NCBI RefSeq assembly: GCF_024346995.1
Contig: NZ_AP024887.1
Coordinates: forward strand, 1,798,001-1,862,000
DNA: 64,000 nt
Direction of reading: 5' to 3'
Source: Vibrio palustris
GTDB taxonomy: Bacteria > Pseudomonadota > Gammaproteobacteria > Enterobacterales > Vibrionaceae
Below the pieces are notes generated by a model. That model was not told the DNA's origin. It worked only from the letters and a program-made list of their open reading frames with translations, and made no database searches. The translations under genes and the position numbers were made by a program. Positions within the stretch are counted from its first letter, which is position 1. Each line of letters opens with the position of its first letter. Positions 38,244-48,929 of this stretch are shown piece after piece.

Positions 38244-38689
38244 AAATTTGGGTCGACGCCGATGCTTGCCCTAAAGTGATTCGCGACACTTTAATCCGCG
38301 CCGCCGAAAGAACAGGAGTCTCATGTACTTTTGTCGCTAACCACGCGATCCCGCTACCAACGCGTCATAATATCCATCGTTTGCAAGTACAAAGTGGGTT
38401 TGATGTCGCCGATAATGAAATCGTACAACGAGCAGACGCTGGTGATTTAGTCATTACTGCCGATATTCCGCTTGCCGCCGAATTGATTGCCAAAGGCGTA
38501 CAGGCGCTCAACCCGCGTGGTGAGCTGTATACCAAAGAAACCATTGGCGCGAGGCTCAATATTCGCGATTTCATGGATACGATGCGCTCTAGCGGCATTC
38601 AAACTGGAGGCCCCGCGGGATTATCACAAGCCGATCGTCGTGAGTTCGCCAATCAACTGGATCGACTACTTGCCAAACGCCGACGCTAA
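38240..38689 (+). CDS. yaiI: UPF0178 (DUF188) protein YaiI
   Basis: 149-residue PIN-like fold protein of unknown function. Family markers are the start [29 protein letters not shown] and [14 protein letters not shown]. The Asp-rich start and TADIPLA segment resemble nuclease metal sites, but activity is unproven. It overlaps the preceding small gene by four bases. Confidence 0.93.
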   Translation: MKIWVDADACPKVIRDTLIRAAERTGVSCTFVANHAIPLPTRHNIHRLQVQSGFDVADNEIVQRADAGDLVITADIPLAAELIAKGVQALNPRGELYTKETIGARLNIRDFMDTMRSSGIQTGGPAGLSQADRREFANQLDRLLAKRRR

Positions 38690-38897
38690 TATTTAGCCGC
38701 GATCTGTTTTCTGTGAGTGGTGATTTAATCGAGTCACCACTCCTCGCACACTCGCTGCTATGTGCTCAAACCAAGATGTCCGACTCACGCACGAATATCA
38801 CACTTTCTCCTCGTGATACTGATGTTAAAGCACACAGATTTACCATCAGATGTGTGCTATTTTACTCCGCAATTTATCATTTATTATTGTCTCTCTT

Positions 38898-39593
38898 ATG
38901 CATAACATCGCCCCTATCGGTTGGATAGAAAGTCCTTACAAAGAAAAATTTGCAGTGCCTCGTCAGCCACGTCTTGTGCCTGCGGCAAACGCACGTATAC
39001 GGTTAGACGGTGAGCTTAATTGTGCTGAATCTGTGCGCGGCATCGAACAATTTAGTCATATATGGCTACTGTTTTTATTTGATCAAAATCTAGCAAAAGG
39101 ATGGAAACCGACCGTACGCCCGCCGCGTTTGGGGGGAAATGAACGCATCGGAGTATTCGCATCAAGATCGACATTTCGCCCCAACGGGATAGGTATGTCA
39201 GCAGTACAACTCAACGGTATCACTCAGGTTGGTGAACAGCATTACATTGATGTCGGTAGTGTCGATTTGGTCGACGGTACACCAATTATCGATATAAAAC
39301 CCTATATTCCCTATTCTGATGCCATCGCCTCAGCACAAGGTGGCTACGCCGACTCTGAACCACTCACTTTACCCGTTACGTTTAGTGAACACGCCCAATT
39401 GGCTTTGCATTCGCTCCCGGAGCGACAAACGATACAAAAGGTCATCGAGCAGGTACTCGCCCAAGACCCTCGGCCTGCTTATAAGAAAAACAAACCAGAC
39501 GACAAACAATATGCGGTAAATTTGTACAGTTTAAATGTCAAATTCATCGTTATGGACAACTTCGTGCGCGTAACCGCAATAGAACCCTTTTGA
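38898..39593 (+). CDS. trmO: tRNA (N6-threonylcarbamoyladenosine-37-N6)-methyltransferase TrmO
   Basis: TrmO (YaeB/TsaA) methylates t6A37 to m6t6A in ACY-decoding tRNA-Thr with SAM. The 231-residue protein has IESPYKEKFAVPRQP, RPPRLGGNERIGVFASRSTFRPN, VDLVDGTPIIDIKPYIPY and AQDPRPAYKK, matching E. coli. I start at ATG 38898 (MHNIAPIGWIES), as the family begins there; the frame extends back to 38850 through a hydrophobic stretch that is not expected. The ribosome site is weak. Confidence 0.93.
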   Translation: MHNIAPIGWIESPYKEKFAVPRQPRLVPAANARIRLDGELNCAESVRGIEQFSHIWLLFLFDQNLAKGWKPTVRPPRLGGNERIGVFASRSTFRPNGIGMSAVQLNGITQVGEQHYIDVGSVDLVDGTPIIDIKPYIPYSDAIASAQGGYADSEPLTLPVTFSEHAQLALHSLPERQTIQKVIEQVLAQDPRPAYKKNKPDDKQYAVNLYSLNVKFIVMDNFVRVTAIEPF

Positions 39594-39694
39594 CAAGGCC
39601 ATTTGACTGATATCATTACGGGAAAATAATTGTATTTGTTGCAACGATGAACATTGCGGCAACTCCATTCCACTTTGAATAATGGATACCATAA

Positions 39695-41410
39695 ATGCGT
39701 ACCAGTAAATATCTTCTTTCTACCCTGAAGGAGACGCCAAACGACGCAGAGATCACGAGCCACCAGCTTATGTTGCGTGCAGGTATGATCCGTAAGTTAG
39801 CTTCAGGTCTTTATACTTGGCTTCCTACCGGTCTACGCGTCTTGCGTAAAGTCGAAAACATTGTTCGTGAAGAAATGAGCAATGCGGGCTCTGTTGAAAC
39901 ATTGATGCCCGTGGTTCAGCCTTCTGAGCTCTGGCAAGAAACCGGTCGCTGGGAAAAATTCGGTCCCGAGCTGTTGCGTATTGCTGACCGTCATGACCGT
40001 TCGTTTGTACTGGGTCCAACGCACGAAGAAGTGATCACTGACATGGTGCGTAACGAAATACGCTCATACAAACAGCTTCCGATGAACCTGTTTCAAATCC
40101 AAACCAAATTCCGTGATGAAGTTCGTCCACGCTTTGGTGTAATGCGTTCACGCGAATTCATCATGAAAGATGCGTACTCGTTCCACCTAGACAAAGACAG
40201 CCTGCAAGAAACCTACGCAGAAATGCACACGGCTTACTGTAACGTATTTAACCGCATGGGCTTAGATTTCCGCCCAGTGTTGGCAGATACAGGCTCAATT
40301 GGGGGCAGTGGTTCTCACGAGTTCCATGTATTGGCACAAAGCGGCGAAGATTTGATTGCATCGTCAACCGACTCTGACTACGCGGCCAACATCGAAAAAG
40401 CAGAAGCGCTAGCACCACAAGCTCAAGCCGATGCGCCAACACAAGAGATGACGCAGGTAGCGACCCCCAATGCCAAAACCATTGCTGACTTGGTAAGCCA
40501 ACACGGTATCGCTATCGAGAAAACCGTGAAAACCTTATTCTTTAAAGCCTCTGATGAAGTAGAAGCGCCAATCGTGGCTCTGATGGTCCGTGGTGACCAT
40601 GAGCTTAACGAAGTGAAAGCGGAACATTTACCAGAAATTGCTACGCCGCTTGAAATGGCAGAAGAAGCTGACATTCGCGCCATCGTTGGCGCAGGTCCTG
40701 GCTCACTCGGCCCAGTCGGTCTAACCGTTCCATTAATCGTTGACCGCTCTGTTGCGGTTATGAGCGATTTTGGTGCTGGCGCGAACATTGACGGTCAACA
40801 TTACTTCGGGATTAACTGGGGTCGTGATGTTGAATTAGGTCAAGTGGCCGATATTCGTAACGTGGTTGAAGGCGATCCTAGCCCATGTGGTCAAGGAACG
40901 TTGCAACTGACACGTGGTATCGAAGTGGGTCATATTTTCCAATTGGGTAACAACTACTCAGAGAAAATGAAAGCGACCGTCCTCGGTCCTGATGGTAAGA
41001 GCCAAGTGATGGAAATGGGTTGTTACGGTATTGGTATCACCCGGGTTGTGGCCGCGGCTATTGAACAAAACCACGATAAATTTGGTATTACATGGCCAGA
41101 TGCCATCGCTCCTTTCCAAGTGGCTATCGTACCAATGAACATGCATAAATCAGAACGTGTAAAAGACGCGGCTGAAAAACTGTATGCTGAACTGACCGCC
41201 GCTGGTATTGAAGTGCTGTTTGACGATCGTAAAGAACGTCCAGGCGTCATGTTCTCAGATATGGAACTGATCGGGGTACCACACACCGTCATTATTGGTG
41301 ACCGTAGTATGGACGAAGGCAACTTTGAATATAAAAACCGTCGTACGGGTGAAAAAGCGCCGGTTACGATGGAAAACATGGTTGAACACCTTCAGTCTCT
41401 CATCGCTTAA
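39695..41410 (+). CDS. proS: Prolyl-tRNA synthetase
   Basis: Class II synthetase, bacterial form with an inserted editing (INS/YbaK) domain at about residues 220-400, containing the VKTLFFK and [13 protein letters not shown] segments. Motif 2 ([17 protein letters not shown]) and motif 3 ([14 protein letters not shown]) are clear, as is the C-terminal anticodon-binding domain. 571 residues against 572 in E. coli. A terminator follows. Confidence 0.97.
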   Translation: MRTSKYLLSTLKETPNDAEITSHQLMLRAGMIRKLASGLYTWLPTGLRVLRKVENIVREEMSNAGSVETLMPVVQPSELWQETGRWEKFGPELLRIADRHDRSFVLGPTHEEVITDMVRNEIRSYKQLPMNLFQIQTKFRDEVRPRFGVMRSREFIMKDAYSFHLDKDSLQETYAEMHTAYCNVFNRMGLDFRPVLADTGSIGGSGSHEFHVLAQSGEDLIASSTDSDYAANIEKAEALAPQAQADAPTQEMTQVATPNAKTIADLVSQHGIAIEKTVKTLFFKASDEVEAPIVALMVRGDHELNEVKAEHLPEIATPLEMAEEADIRAIVGAGPGSLGPVGLTVPLIVDRSVAVMSDFGAGANIDGQHYFGINWGRDVELGQVADIRNVVEGDPSPCGQGTLQLTRGIEVGHIFQLGNNYSEKMKATVLGPDGKSQVMEMGCYGIGITRVVAAAIEQNHDKFGITWPDAIAPFQVAIVPMNMHKSERVKDAAEKLYAELTAAGIEVLFDDRKERPGVMFSDMELIGVPHTVIIGDRSMDEGNFEYKNRRTGEKAPVTMENMVEHLQSLIA

Positions 41411-41446
41411 TGACCATGATAGCGACGACGATATACCCATGATTTT

Positions 41447-41474
41447 AAGGCCGACAATGTCGGCCTTTTTTTTC
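41447..41474 (+). terminator. Terminator after proS
   Basis: Stem AAGGCCGAC / GTCGGCCTT with loop AAT, then T8. Confidence 0.92.
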
Positions 41475-41607
41475 CTCTGCGGTTTGCCTCAGGGGCAATC
41501 ATTACCCACTTTAACGCACGATTGTTTGGGATAGCGCAATATGCTGAACTTGTTATCAAGGTAAGCTTAGGTATAGTTGAGAGAGATTATCAGTTAAGGA
41601 AAAAAAT

Positions 41608-41814
41608 ATGCAAGTTTATGATTGTTGTGACTTAGTCCGAGAGCTGTACGCTCAAATTGGCAGTGGCGATCAGGGGTATATTCCGAAAGCGATTGGGTGT
41701 GCGCTCAAAGCATTGAATGATATCGCCGCAGATGACACACTGGATCAAACCACGCGTGAACGCGCAGCGTTTGCAGCAGCTAATTTATTAATTTCCGATT
41801 TTGAGGATGCGTAA
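41608..41814 (+). CDS. yaeP: UPF0253 family protein YaeP
   Basis: 68-residue helical protein of unknown function. It matches YaeP across [26 protein letters not shown] and [12 protein letters not shown]. In E. coli yaeP pairs with rof; here it overlaps by one base a DUF4250 gene (TAATG) instead. A good ribosome site (AAGGAAA) precedes it. Confidence 0.92.
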   Translation: MQVYDCCDLVRELYAQIGSGDQGYIPKAIGCALKALNDIAADDTLDQTTRERAAFAAANLLISDFEDA

Positions 41815-42005
41815 TGAATCTTGATAATTATGCCAACATGGATCCAATCCTACTGTTTAGCTTAATCAATACTAAACTGCGTGATGATTTTGATGGGGAT
41901 CTCGATAAGCTAGTTACTTCATTTGATCTGGATCGTCAAACGCTCATCGACAAGCTTGCGGCAGCAGGCTTTGAGTTCCTCCCTGACGTTGGGCAATTTC
42001 GTTAA
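41814..42005 (+). CDS. DUF4250 family small protein
   Basis: 63 residues: DPILLFSLINTKLRDDFDGDLDKLV then AAAGFEFLPDVGQF, the pattern of the DUF4250 family. Function unknown. One base of overlap with yaeP implies a bicistronic unit. Confidence 0.82.
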   Translation: MNLDNYANMDPILLFSLINTKLRDDFDGDLDKLVTSFDLDRQTLIDKLAAAGFEFLPDVGQFR

Positions 42006-42077
42006 TCCTTAAATGTCGATGTGAATTAACACGATGACTTTAGTGAAACGTCTCTAGACATAAATAATCAAAAAAAA

Positions 42078-42108
42078 CCGCCTGATACGTTACTCAAGTA
42101 TCAGGCGG
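42078..42108 (-). terminator. Orphan leftward terminator downstream of purL
   Basis: 11-bp perfect stem CCGCCTGATAC / GTATCAGGCGG with loop GTTACTCAA. The T8 tract occurs only on the minus strand (plus A8 at 42070-42077). It lies about 210 bases beyond the purL terminator. Confidence 0.8.
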
Positions 42109-42128
42109 AGCCTCCCCCTATCTCATAT

Positions 42129-42242
42129 CTAACGATAGGTAGATAGTGCACAGCTTATCATTCTACGATTCAACCCTGTGCTCAATACATTGTGTATTCT
42201 TCTTATCCTAGAAACCTTGATATATGTCATAACGTGTTGCAT
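42129..42242 (-). CDS. Possible 37-residue micro-ORF (low confidence)
   Basis: The minus-strand frame from ATG 42242 to TAG 42131 encodes 37 residues starting MQHVMTYIKVSRIRR. It is basic, and ends 20 bases before a strong leftward terminator. AAGGA lies about 13 bases ahead of the ATG, too far for a good ribosome site. A -35/-10-like pair (TTATGA-16-TAGGAT at about 42228-42201) inside the frame would instead suggest a non-coding RNA from near 42195. Either reading or none is possible. Confidence 0.25.
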   Translation of the reverse strand: MQHVMTYIKVSRIRRIHNVLSTGLNRRMISCALSTYR

Positions 42243-42316
42243 TTATTCAGTTTATTCCTTGATTACGGAAGCAAACTCGCAGTCATCTTCTTATAATTAT
42301 CCTGATTGACAGACAT

Positions 42317-42348
42317 AAAAAAGCCCCGCGCAGATCGCAGGGCTTTGT
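42317..42348 (-). terminator. Terminator of purL
   Basis: Minus strand AAAGCCC ... GGGGCTTTTTT with an inner GCG/CGC helix. It starts about 55 bases after the purL stop. Confidence 0.8.
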
Positions 42349-42403
42349 TTGGTATCACTGGCTTGCTCGGTCATCCATAACCGGATGTATTCAACCTAAA
42401 GGT

Positions 42404-45400
42404 TTAACCAAGCTGCTTACGTGCATTTTGGAACATACGCATCCACGCACTGTTCTCGCCCCATTCATCAGGGTGCCATGAGTTCGCTACCGTACGGAAA
42501 ACACGTTCTGGGTGCGGCATCATAATCGTCACACGGCCATCATCTGTCGTTAGACCAGTAATCGCATTAGGTGAACCATTTGGGTTATTCGGGTATTGCT
42601 GAGTTGCATTCCCCAAGTTATCAACGAAACGCAACGCTACCGTGCCAGACTGCTCAATGGCTTGTAGATGATCTGTATCACGCACCTCAACACGACCTTC
42701 ACCGTGAGATACCGCGATTGGCATACGTGAACCAGCCATACCATCAAGGAAAACAGAGTCCGACTTTTGCACTTCAACCAATGAAAAACGTGCTTCAAAA
42801 CGCTCAGACTCATTGCGCACAAAACGCGGCCATAAGTCAGCGCCTGGGATCAAATCTTTGAGGTTAGACAGCATTTGACAACCGTTACAAACTCCCAAAG
42901 AAATAGTCTCATCACGCTGGAAGAAGCGTTCGAACTGTTCACGTGCTTGTGCGTTAAATAAGACGGATTTAGCCCAGCCTTCACCCGCGCCTAACACGTC
43001 ACCATAAGAGAAACCACCACACGCCACGAGTCCTTGATATTCATCCAGTACCGCACGACCTGTCAAAATATCGCTCATATGGATATCTTGCGCTTCGAAC
43101 CCTGCTCGGTCAAAGGCGGCAGCCATTTCAACATGCGAGTTAACTCCTTGCTCACGCAATACGGCCATACGCGGTTTCGCGCCTTTGGCAATATAAGGCG
43201 CAGCAATGTCTTGTTTCACATCAAATGACAATGAAACGTTTAGACCCGGGTCACTGTTGTCTTTCTTCGCATCAAACTCTTGTTTGGCACACACCGGATT
43301 ATCACGCAGAGCTTGCATCTCATAAGTGGTCTCCCCCCAGATAGTACGTAGCTCCGTACGAGAGCGTTCAACTATCACGTTGCTGCCTTGAGTAATCACG
43401 AATTCATCGGATGGATTCACCGTACCGATAACATACGAGCACGCACTCAAACCGTGTTGTGCAAAGGTGGCTTTTACTGCCTCAACGTCACTATCAAGCA
43501 CTTGAATTACCGCGCCTAGCTCTTCGTTAAAGAGCGCCGCTAACGCATCATCGCCAAGCTCGCCAATATCCGCGGTAATACCACAGTGTCCCGCAAACGC
43601 CATTTCTGCCAATGTCACAAACAAGCCGCCATCGCCTTTATCATGATAAGCGATCACGCGATCATGCATGACGAGCTCTTGCATCGCATCGAAGAAACCT
43701 TTCAATTGCTCGGCACTGTCTACATCAGCAGGCTTATCACCTAGCTGTTTGTACACTTGTGCCAATGCTGTTGCACCAAGCCGGTTTTTGCCATTCCCCA
43801 AATCGATAGTGATAAGCTGTGAAGCGCCTTTATCTGTGCGCAGCTGAGGAGTGACCGTTTGACGAACATCTTCAACACGAGCAAACGCTGTCATCACAAG
43901 CGATAGTGGCGATGTCACTTCTTTTTGCTCGCCGTTTTCTTCCCATTTGGTCTTCATCGACATTGAGTCTTTTCCGACTGGGATAGTCAAACCAAGCGCT
44001 GGGCATAACTCTTCACCGACCGCTTTCACTGCTTCATATAAGCCTGCATCTTCACCTGGGTGACCAGCGGGAGACATCCAGTTCGCGGATAATTTGATAC
44101 GCTTAATATCACCAATCGCCGTTGCCGCAATGTTAGTCAAAGACTCACCAACCGCTAAACGCGCCGAAGCACCAAAATCAAGCAGTGCCACTGGTGTACG
44201 CTCGCCCATCGACATTGCTTCACCATGATAGGTATCGTAGCTGCCCGCAGTCACCGCGCAGTTTGCAACGGGAACCTGCCACGGCCCGACCATCTGATCA
44301 CGAGCGACTAACCCGGTCACAGAGCGGTCACCAATCGTAATTAAGAAGGTTTTTTCAGCGACAGCCGGCAAACGTAAGACGCGATTAATAGCATCATTGA
44401 TCTCAATACCGGCACGGTTAATCGCAGGGCTATCGACTTTCAATGTTTTCGCCTCGCGCGACATTTTCGGCGCTTTACCCAGTAAGATTTCCATTGGCAT
44501 ATCAATTGGCGTGTTATCAAAATGCGAATCTTCCAAAGTAAGGTGACGCTCTTCTGTTGCTTCACCCACAACCGCATAAGGCGCTCGTTCACGCTGACAA
44601 ATCGCATCAAAGCAATCCATATGCTCTGGTGCTACCGCCATTACATAACGTTCTTGCGATTCATTACACCAAATTTCTAGCGGAGTCATACCCGGTTCAT
44701 CATTGGGTACATCACGTAATTGGAAACGGCCACCGCGATTACCATCATCAACCAACTCAGGGAGCGCGTTAGAAATACCACCCGCTCCAACATCGTGAAT
44801 AAAGGCGATTGGGTTGTCATCGCCCATCTGCCAGCAGCGGTCAATCACTTCCTGACAGCGGCGTTCCATTTCTGGGTTTTCACGCTGCACTGAAGCAAAA
44901 TCAAGATCTTCGGCAGATTGGCCTGATGCCATCGACGACGCAGCGCCACCGCCCAAACCAATGTTCATGGCAGGGCCACCCAATACAATCAGTTTCGCAC
45001 CGACAGGAATCTCTTTTTTCTGAACATGATTATCACGGATGTTGCCCATACCACCAGCAATCATAATTGGCTTGTGGTAACCACGAATTTCTTCACCGGC
45101 ATGCGATGTGACTTTTTCTTCGTAAGTACGGAAGTAACCTAATAAATTTGGACGACCGAATTCGTTGTTAAACGCAGCGCCACCTAATGGGCCTTCCAGC
45201 ATGATATCTAACGCGTTAACAATACGACCTGGTTTACCAAAATCGCTTTCCCATGGCTGCTCAAAATTAGGAATACGTAAGTTAGAAACCGTAAAGCCAA
45301 CCAACCCAGCTTTCGGTTTACCGCCAATCCCTGTCGCGCCTTCATCACGAATCTCACCGCCGGAACCAGTCGATGCTCCTGGCCATGGTGAAATGGCCGT

Positions 45401-46297
45401 TGGGTGGTTATGCGTTTCCACCTTCATCAAAATGTGAGCATCTTCATGAGTGTAACCATATTGACCCGTTTTAGAATCAGCAAAAAAACGGCCGACTTTC
45501 GAGCCTTCCATGACCGCGGCATTATCTTTATACGCTGAAAGCACGTAATCTGGATGCATCTCCATGGTGTTTTTAATCATTTTGAACAAGGATTTATCTT
45601 GTTTCTCACCATCAATCGTCCAATCGGCATTAAAGATTTTATGACGGCAATGCTCAGAGTTCGCCTGCGCAAACATCATCAACTCAATATCCGTTGGGTT
45701 ACGATCCAGCGTAATGAAGCTTTCAACCAAATAATCGATTTCATCTTCCGCCAGCGCTAAACCAAGAGAAACGTTCGCTTCTTCAAGCGCCGCACGCCCA
45801 CCAGCAAGAATATCGACTGGGGTTAAAGGTGCTGGCTCGGCGTGACGAAATAATGCTTCTGCTTGAGAAAAATCACTGAAAACCACTTCCATCATGCGAT
45901 CGTGAAGTAATTCTTTAAGTGTCACTTCTTGTGCTTCTGACAAAGCCGTTTCACACGTCACATAATAAGCCGTACCACGCTCTAAACGCTCAACAGCACT
46001 TAACCCACAGTTATGGGCAATATCCGTTGCTTTTGACGACCAAGGAGAGATAGTACCAGGGCGAGGTGTAACAAGTAGACGTAAGCCTTGCGGTTCATGC
46101 TCTTGAATCGTTGGGCCGTAGGTCAGCAGTTTGGCTAACTTTTCTACTTCTTGATCAGCAAGATCAGCATTGAGCTCAGCAAAGTGCATAAACTCAGCAT
46201 AGATTTCAGTGACAGGGAGCTGTTGTTCACGACAAGTTTCAAGTAACTTTTGTACACGAAACTCAGAAAGAGCTGGGGAACCACGCAAAATTCTCAT
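42404..46297 (-). CDS. purL: Phosphoribosylformylglycinamidine synthase
   Basis: Single-chain FGAM synthase, step four of purine synthesis, using glutamine and ATP. 1297 residues, close to the E. coli 1295. Order: N-terminal PurS-like domain, linker, two AIRS-type synthase halves ([20 protein letters not shown]-type [16 protein letters not shown]), and the C-terminal glutaminase whose nucleophile is Cys1137 in GVCNGCQML, with HGEGRVE following. It stands alone, divergent from mltF, with a PurR box upstream. Confidence 0.97.
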   Translation of the reverse strand: MRILRGSPALSEFRVQKLLETCREQQLPVTEIYAEFMHFAELNADLADQEVEKLAKLLTYGPTIQEHEPQGLRLLVTPRPGTISPWSSKATDIAHNCGLSAVERLERGTAYYVTCETALSEAQEVTLKELLHDRMMEVVFSDFSQAEALFRHAEPAPLTPVDILAGGRAALEEANVSLGLALAEDEIDYLVESFITLDRNPTDIELMMFAQANSEHCRHKIFNADWTIDGEKQDKSLFKMIKNTMEMHPDYVLSAYKDNAAVMEGSKVGRFFADSKTGQYGYTHEDAHILMKVETHNHPTAISPWPGASTGSGGEIRDEGATGIGGKPKAGLVGFTVSNLRIPNFEQPWESDFGKPGRIVNALDIMLEGPLGGAAFNNEFGRPNLLGYFRTYEEKVTSHAGEEIRGYHKPIMIAGGMGNIRDNHVQKKEIPVGAKLIVLGGPAMNIGLGGGAASSMASGQSAEDLDFASVQRENPEMERRCQEVIDRCWQMGDDNPIAFIHDVGAGGISNALPELVDDGNRGGRFQLRDVPNDEPGMTPLEIWCNESQERYVMAVAPEHMDCFDAICQRERAPYAVVGEATEERHLTLEDSHFDNTPIDMPMEILLGKAPKMSREAKTLKVDSPAINRAGIEINDAINRVLRLPAVAEKTFLITIGDRSVTGLVARDQMVGPWQVPVANCAVTAGSYDTYHGEAMSMGERTPVALLDFGASARLAVGESLTNIAATAIGDIKRIKLSANWMSPAGHPGEDAGLYEAVKAVGEELCPALGLTIPVGKDSMSMKTKWEENGEQKEVTSPLSLVMTAFARVEDVRQTVTPQLRTDKGASQLITIDLGNGKNRLGATALAQVYKQLGDKPADVDSAEQLKGFFDAMQELVMHDRVIAYHDKGDGGLFVTLAEMAFAGHCGITADIGELGDDALAALFNEELGAVIQVLDSDVEAVKATFAQHGLSACSYVIGTVNPSDEFVITQGSNVIVERSRTELRTIWGETTYEMQALRDNPVCAKQEFDAKKDNSDPGLNVSLSFDVKQDIAAPYIAKGAKPRMAVLREQGVNSHVEMAAAFDRAGFEAQDIHMSDILTGRAVLDEYQGLVACGGFSYGDVLGAGEGWAKSVLFNAQAREQFERFFQRDETISLGVCNGCQMLSNLKDLIPGADLWPRFVRNESERFEARFSLVEVQKSDSVFLDGMAGSRMPIAVSHGEGRVEVRDTDHLQAIEQSGTVALRFVDNLGNATQQYPNNPNGSPNAITGLTTDDGRVTIMMPHPERVFRTVANSWHPDEWGENSAWMRMFQNARKQLG

Positions 46298-46451
46298 GTG
46301 CTTAGGTCTCTATTGACTAGTGAGTGTGATAGAAATCGGAATAAATTCAATAAAAAACAGTTGTTTATTATTTTTTATTGAACTAAATCGCGATTTAACC
46401 TCGTTGAATGCGGTGCATTATAGAGGATTTTTTTTTGTGACGTAACACTAA

Positions 46452-46467
46452 AAGCAACCGTTTGCGT
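46452..46467 (-). promoter_or_regulatory. PurR box upstream of purL
   Basis: Minus strand ACGCAAACGGTTGCTT, an imperfect palindrome matching the PurR consensus ACGCAAACGTTTGCGT at most positions. It lies 30-45 bases upstream of the purL -10. Confidence 0.82.
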
Positions 46468-46668
46468 CATTTTTTTGCTGAAGTTTGAAATCCACCCATT
46501 TTGCTGCATTTATAACCCCCTTGATATGGGGTAGCAAAATGGCAAAGAGTTGAAGGTTATAAACCGCAATATTCCTAGTAAAAATCGCGCTTACATACCG
46601 CTATCATCACTATTCACGGGGCTTGGCACAAAATGTTTGAGAAAATCACAAAAATTTCAGTGAATTGG

Positions 46669-46674
46669 TATAAT
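46669..46674 (+). promoter_or_regulatory. Extended -10 promoter element of mltF
   Basis: TATAAT preceded by TGG (TGn motif), about 95 bases ahead of the mltF start. No strong -35. Confidence 0.5.
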
Positions 46675-46769
46675 GGTGGAACATATCTGGCGTATTGAAT
46701 TGTCAGAACTTTGCCAAATGAGCCGACTTTGATATAAAGTCCATATTAGCCGCGAGAGATCTCAAATTC

Positions 46770-48335
46770 ATGACAACGCTCTTCTCCAACACTTTGCAAC
46801 GCTGCCTAGCCTTAATGCTTTTTTCAGTCATTCTATCCGGCTGCCAAATTGATTCAGAGCCAAAAAGCGAATTGGACCAAATCCGCGAACGCGGCGTTTT
46901 GCGCGTAGGAACTTTAAATAACCAATTGTCGTATTATATTGGTCCAGATGGGCCTGCCGGCCTAGACTATGAACTGACCCGTGAGTTTGCCCGAGAGCTC
47001 GGGGTCAAATTAGAGATTAAACCGGCCTACCGCCTCGCAAGCCTGTTTCCTGCGCTAAAAAACGGTGAAATAGATATTATCGCTGCAGGGTTAAGTCAAT
47101 CAGAGCAACGCTTAAAGCATTTTCGTGCCGGGCCAGCTTATTACTACGTGTCACAACAGTTGATCTACCGTAAAGGCCAATGGCGCCCAAGAAACATCAA
47201 TCAGTTAATTCGCCATCAAGCTCAGCTTAAACAAAATCAAGATGACGCATCCGTCATTCATGTCGTCAAAGACTCACACTTTGAAAAAACCCTCGCGGAT
47301 ATTCAACATAGTCATCCAGGTTTTGAATTTAAAGTCGATAAAAATAGTGATATCAACGATTTATTACGCCAAGTATCGAAAAAAGATTTACAGTTTACCG
47401 TCGCCGATTCCGTACAAGTGTCACTCGCACAACGTATTTATCCAAATTTAGCTGTCGCGTTTGAGATGACAGAAGATCAACCAATCTCATGGTTTATGCG
47501 GCGTTCAGATGATGAAAGCTTATACGCATTAATGATTGAGTTTTTCGGTGATTTAAAACAATCCGGCTATCTCGCCTCGATCGAAGAAAAATACATTGGT
47601 CACATTGGCACCTTTGACTATGTTGATACACGGGCTTTTATTCGTGCTTTAGATAGCCGTTTACCCAAATGGACGCCACTATTTAAAAAGTATTCTGGTG
47701 ATTTTGATTGGCGCTTAATAGCGGCTGTAGCTTACCAAGAATCACATTGGAACCCGCGCGCTAAATCGCCGACGGGAGTGCGTGGCATGATGATGTTAAC
47801 CTTACCTACGGCTCGTAGTGTTGGAGTCAGAAACCGTTTAAGCCCAGAACAATCGATCCGTGGTGGCGTCAAGTATTTAGACCGAATGGTCAACCGTATA
47901 CCAGATTCTATTTCTCGACATGAAAAGATTTGGTTTGCACTCGCCTCCTACAACGTAGGATATGGGCATATGATGGATGCGCGACGTTTAACACGTGAGC
48001 AAGGCGGTGATCCAAATTCCTGGGGGGATGTCAAAGACCGATTACCACAATTACGTCAGAAGAAGTACTTTACTCATACGACTTATGGCTATGCTCGTGG
48101 TGATGAAGCCTTAGTCTATGTCGAAAACATTCGACGCTACTATCAAAGTATTGTTGGCCACTTAGAGCAAAACACTATCATTTCAAGTGATAGTAATACT
48201 GACGATTTAAAAGTCATCGACGTGACACCACTACCTGAAGATCTTGAAGATGACAATTCAGACACGGACACGGACACGGACAATGATAAAGACGCCGCTC
48301 ATCCTAAAACTGTGAGCCAAGCAGAGAAACAATAA
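46770..48335 (+). CDS. mltF: Membrane-bound lytic murein transglycosylase F
   Basis: MltF cleaves glycan strands with 1,6-anhydro product. Signal peptide with lipobox LSGC (Cys about 25), then an ABC-binding-protein-like regulatory domain (about 35-275: RERGVLRVGTLNNQLSYYIGPDGPAG) and an SLT catalytic domain (about 300-470) with catalytic Glu in AYQESHWNPRAKSPTGVRGMM. The 521 residues include an acidic C-terminal tail with Asp-Thr repeats (DTDTDTDND). Gene order purL/mltF/tadA is as in E. coli. Confidence 0.95.
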   Translation: MTTLFSNTLQRCLALMLFSVILSGCQIDSEPKSELDQIRERGVLRVGTLNNQLSYYIGPDGPAGLDYELTREFARELGVKLEIKPAYRLASLFPALKNGEIDIIAAGLSQSEQRLKHFRAGPAYYYVSQQLIYRKGQWRPRNINQLIRHQAQLKQNQDDASVIHVVKDSHFEKTLADIQHSHPGFEFKVDKNSDINDLLRQVSKKDLQFTVADSVQVSLAQRIYPNLAVAFEMTEDQPISWFMRRSDDESLYALMIEFFGDLKQSGYLASIEEKYIGHIGTFDYVDTRAFIRALDSRLPKWTPLFKKYSGDFDWRLIAAVAYQESHWNPRAKSPTGVRGMMMLTLPTARSVGVRNRLSPEQSIRGGVKYLDRMVNRIPDSISRHEKIWFALASYNVGYGHMMDARRLTREQGGDPNSWGDVKDRLPQLRQKKYFTHTTYGYARGDEALVYVENIRRYYQSIVGHLEQNTIISSDSNTDDLKVIDVTPLPEDLEDDNSDTDTDTDNDKDAAHPKTVSQAEKQ

Positions 48336-48551
48336 AACGGGTCTGTGTCGTCACGAAATTATCACTTGATCTTTCTACTGAAAAGCCCTAAAACAGTAGA
48401 AAGTTCTCGTCATAGCAAGGGTCATACTCCAATGCTGAGAACGTGTGATTAACCGCAGATACCCTTTATCTCAACTCATCATCTCATTGATATGTCGACG
48501 ATGGCAGCAATGATGTGCATGTCGTTTTTTGTTTGATGAATGCTTCGATTT
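48336..48551. other. Region after mltF
   Basis: 216 bases. An inverted repeat CTTTCTACTG / CAGTAGAAAG (48371-48380, 48394-48403) could be the mltF terminator, although only a short T tract follows. Nothing else is recognised. Confidence 0.45.
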
Positions 48552-48665
48552 ATGCAAACAAACACGACTAAACGCATCATGGCTTTACTTGGCATATCAC
48601 GGCGGATTGATTCAAAAAATCAAGCAAACAAGAACGCGCCAAGACGCGAGAAGAGATCAATATAG
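48552..48665 (+). CDS. Possible 37-residue basic micro-ORF (low confidence)
   Basis: ATG 48552 to TAG 48663-48665; the product starts MQTNTTKRIMALLGISRR and is rich in Lys and Arg. No ribosome site is visible. It lies 29 bases ahead of a better small ORF. It may be only the leader of that gene. Confidence 0.25.
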   Translation: MQTNTTKRIMALLGISRRIDSKNQANKNAPRREKRSI

Positions 48666-48694
48666 ATGAAATTAGACGTATAGGAGGTTGTTTT

Positions 48695-48826
48695 ATGTTG
48701 AAACGTAAACAATCAAAATTATTCAAAAAACAAGCAACAGCTGCTAACCGACGCCGTAGAATGCAAACGAATAACAAACGTAAAATTTTCGAGCGTCACA
48801 ACTCTTATGTCCTTATGAGTTGTTAA
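48695..48826 (+). CDS. 43-residue highly basic small protein, unknown
   Basis: ATG 48695 to TAA 48824-48826. An AGGAGG, a perfect Shine-Dalgarno, sits at 48682-48687, 7 bases upstream. The product has 14 Lys/Arg in 43 residues and one acidic residue: MLKRKQSKLFKKQ, then a run of four arginines, then NNKRKIFERHN. Such composition suggests RNA or ribosome binding. I recognise no family. The opposite strand and other frames have no better gene here. It falls between mltF and tadA, where vibrio genomes tend to list a small hypothetical. Confidence 0.55.
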   Translation: MLKRKQSKLFKKQATAANRRRRMQTNNKRKIFERHNSYVLMSC

Positions 48827-48833
48827 TCACCGC

Positions 48834-48877
48834 AGTGCAAACATCAACATCGAGGAGATGGATACAGGTGTTTGCAC
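48834..48877. repeat. Inverted repeat after the 43-residue ORF
   Basis: GTGCAAACA (48834-48842) and TGTTTGCAC (48869-48877) are perfect complements with a 26-base loop. No T run follows, so terminator activity is doubtful. A 14-base direct repeat (ACTCATACCAAGAT) lies just after, at about 48890 and 48904. Confidence 0.5.
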
Positions 48878-48929
48878 ATCCCCCCATATACTCATACCAA
48901 GATACTCATACCAAGATAAACAACCTGTC

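Larger units (their letters stand above)
46298..46769. other. Divergent purL-mltF control region
   Basis: 472 bases. For purL: TATAAT on the minus strand (46422-46417) and a PurR box at 46452-46467. For mltF: TGGTATAAT, an extended -10 (TATAAT at 46669-46674). The rest is AT-rich with no ORF. Confidence 0.6.

Noticed and set aside
40423..40788. 121-residue minus-strand frame inside proS
   Set aside because: Antisense shadow of the editing domain; Ala/Ser-rich composition is typical of reversed codons.
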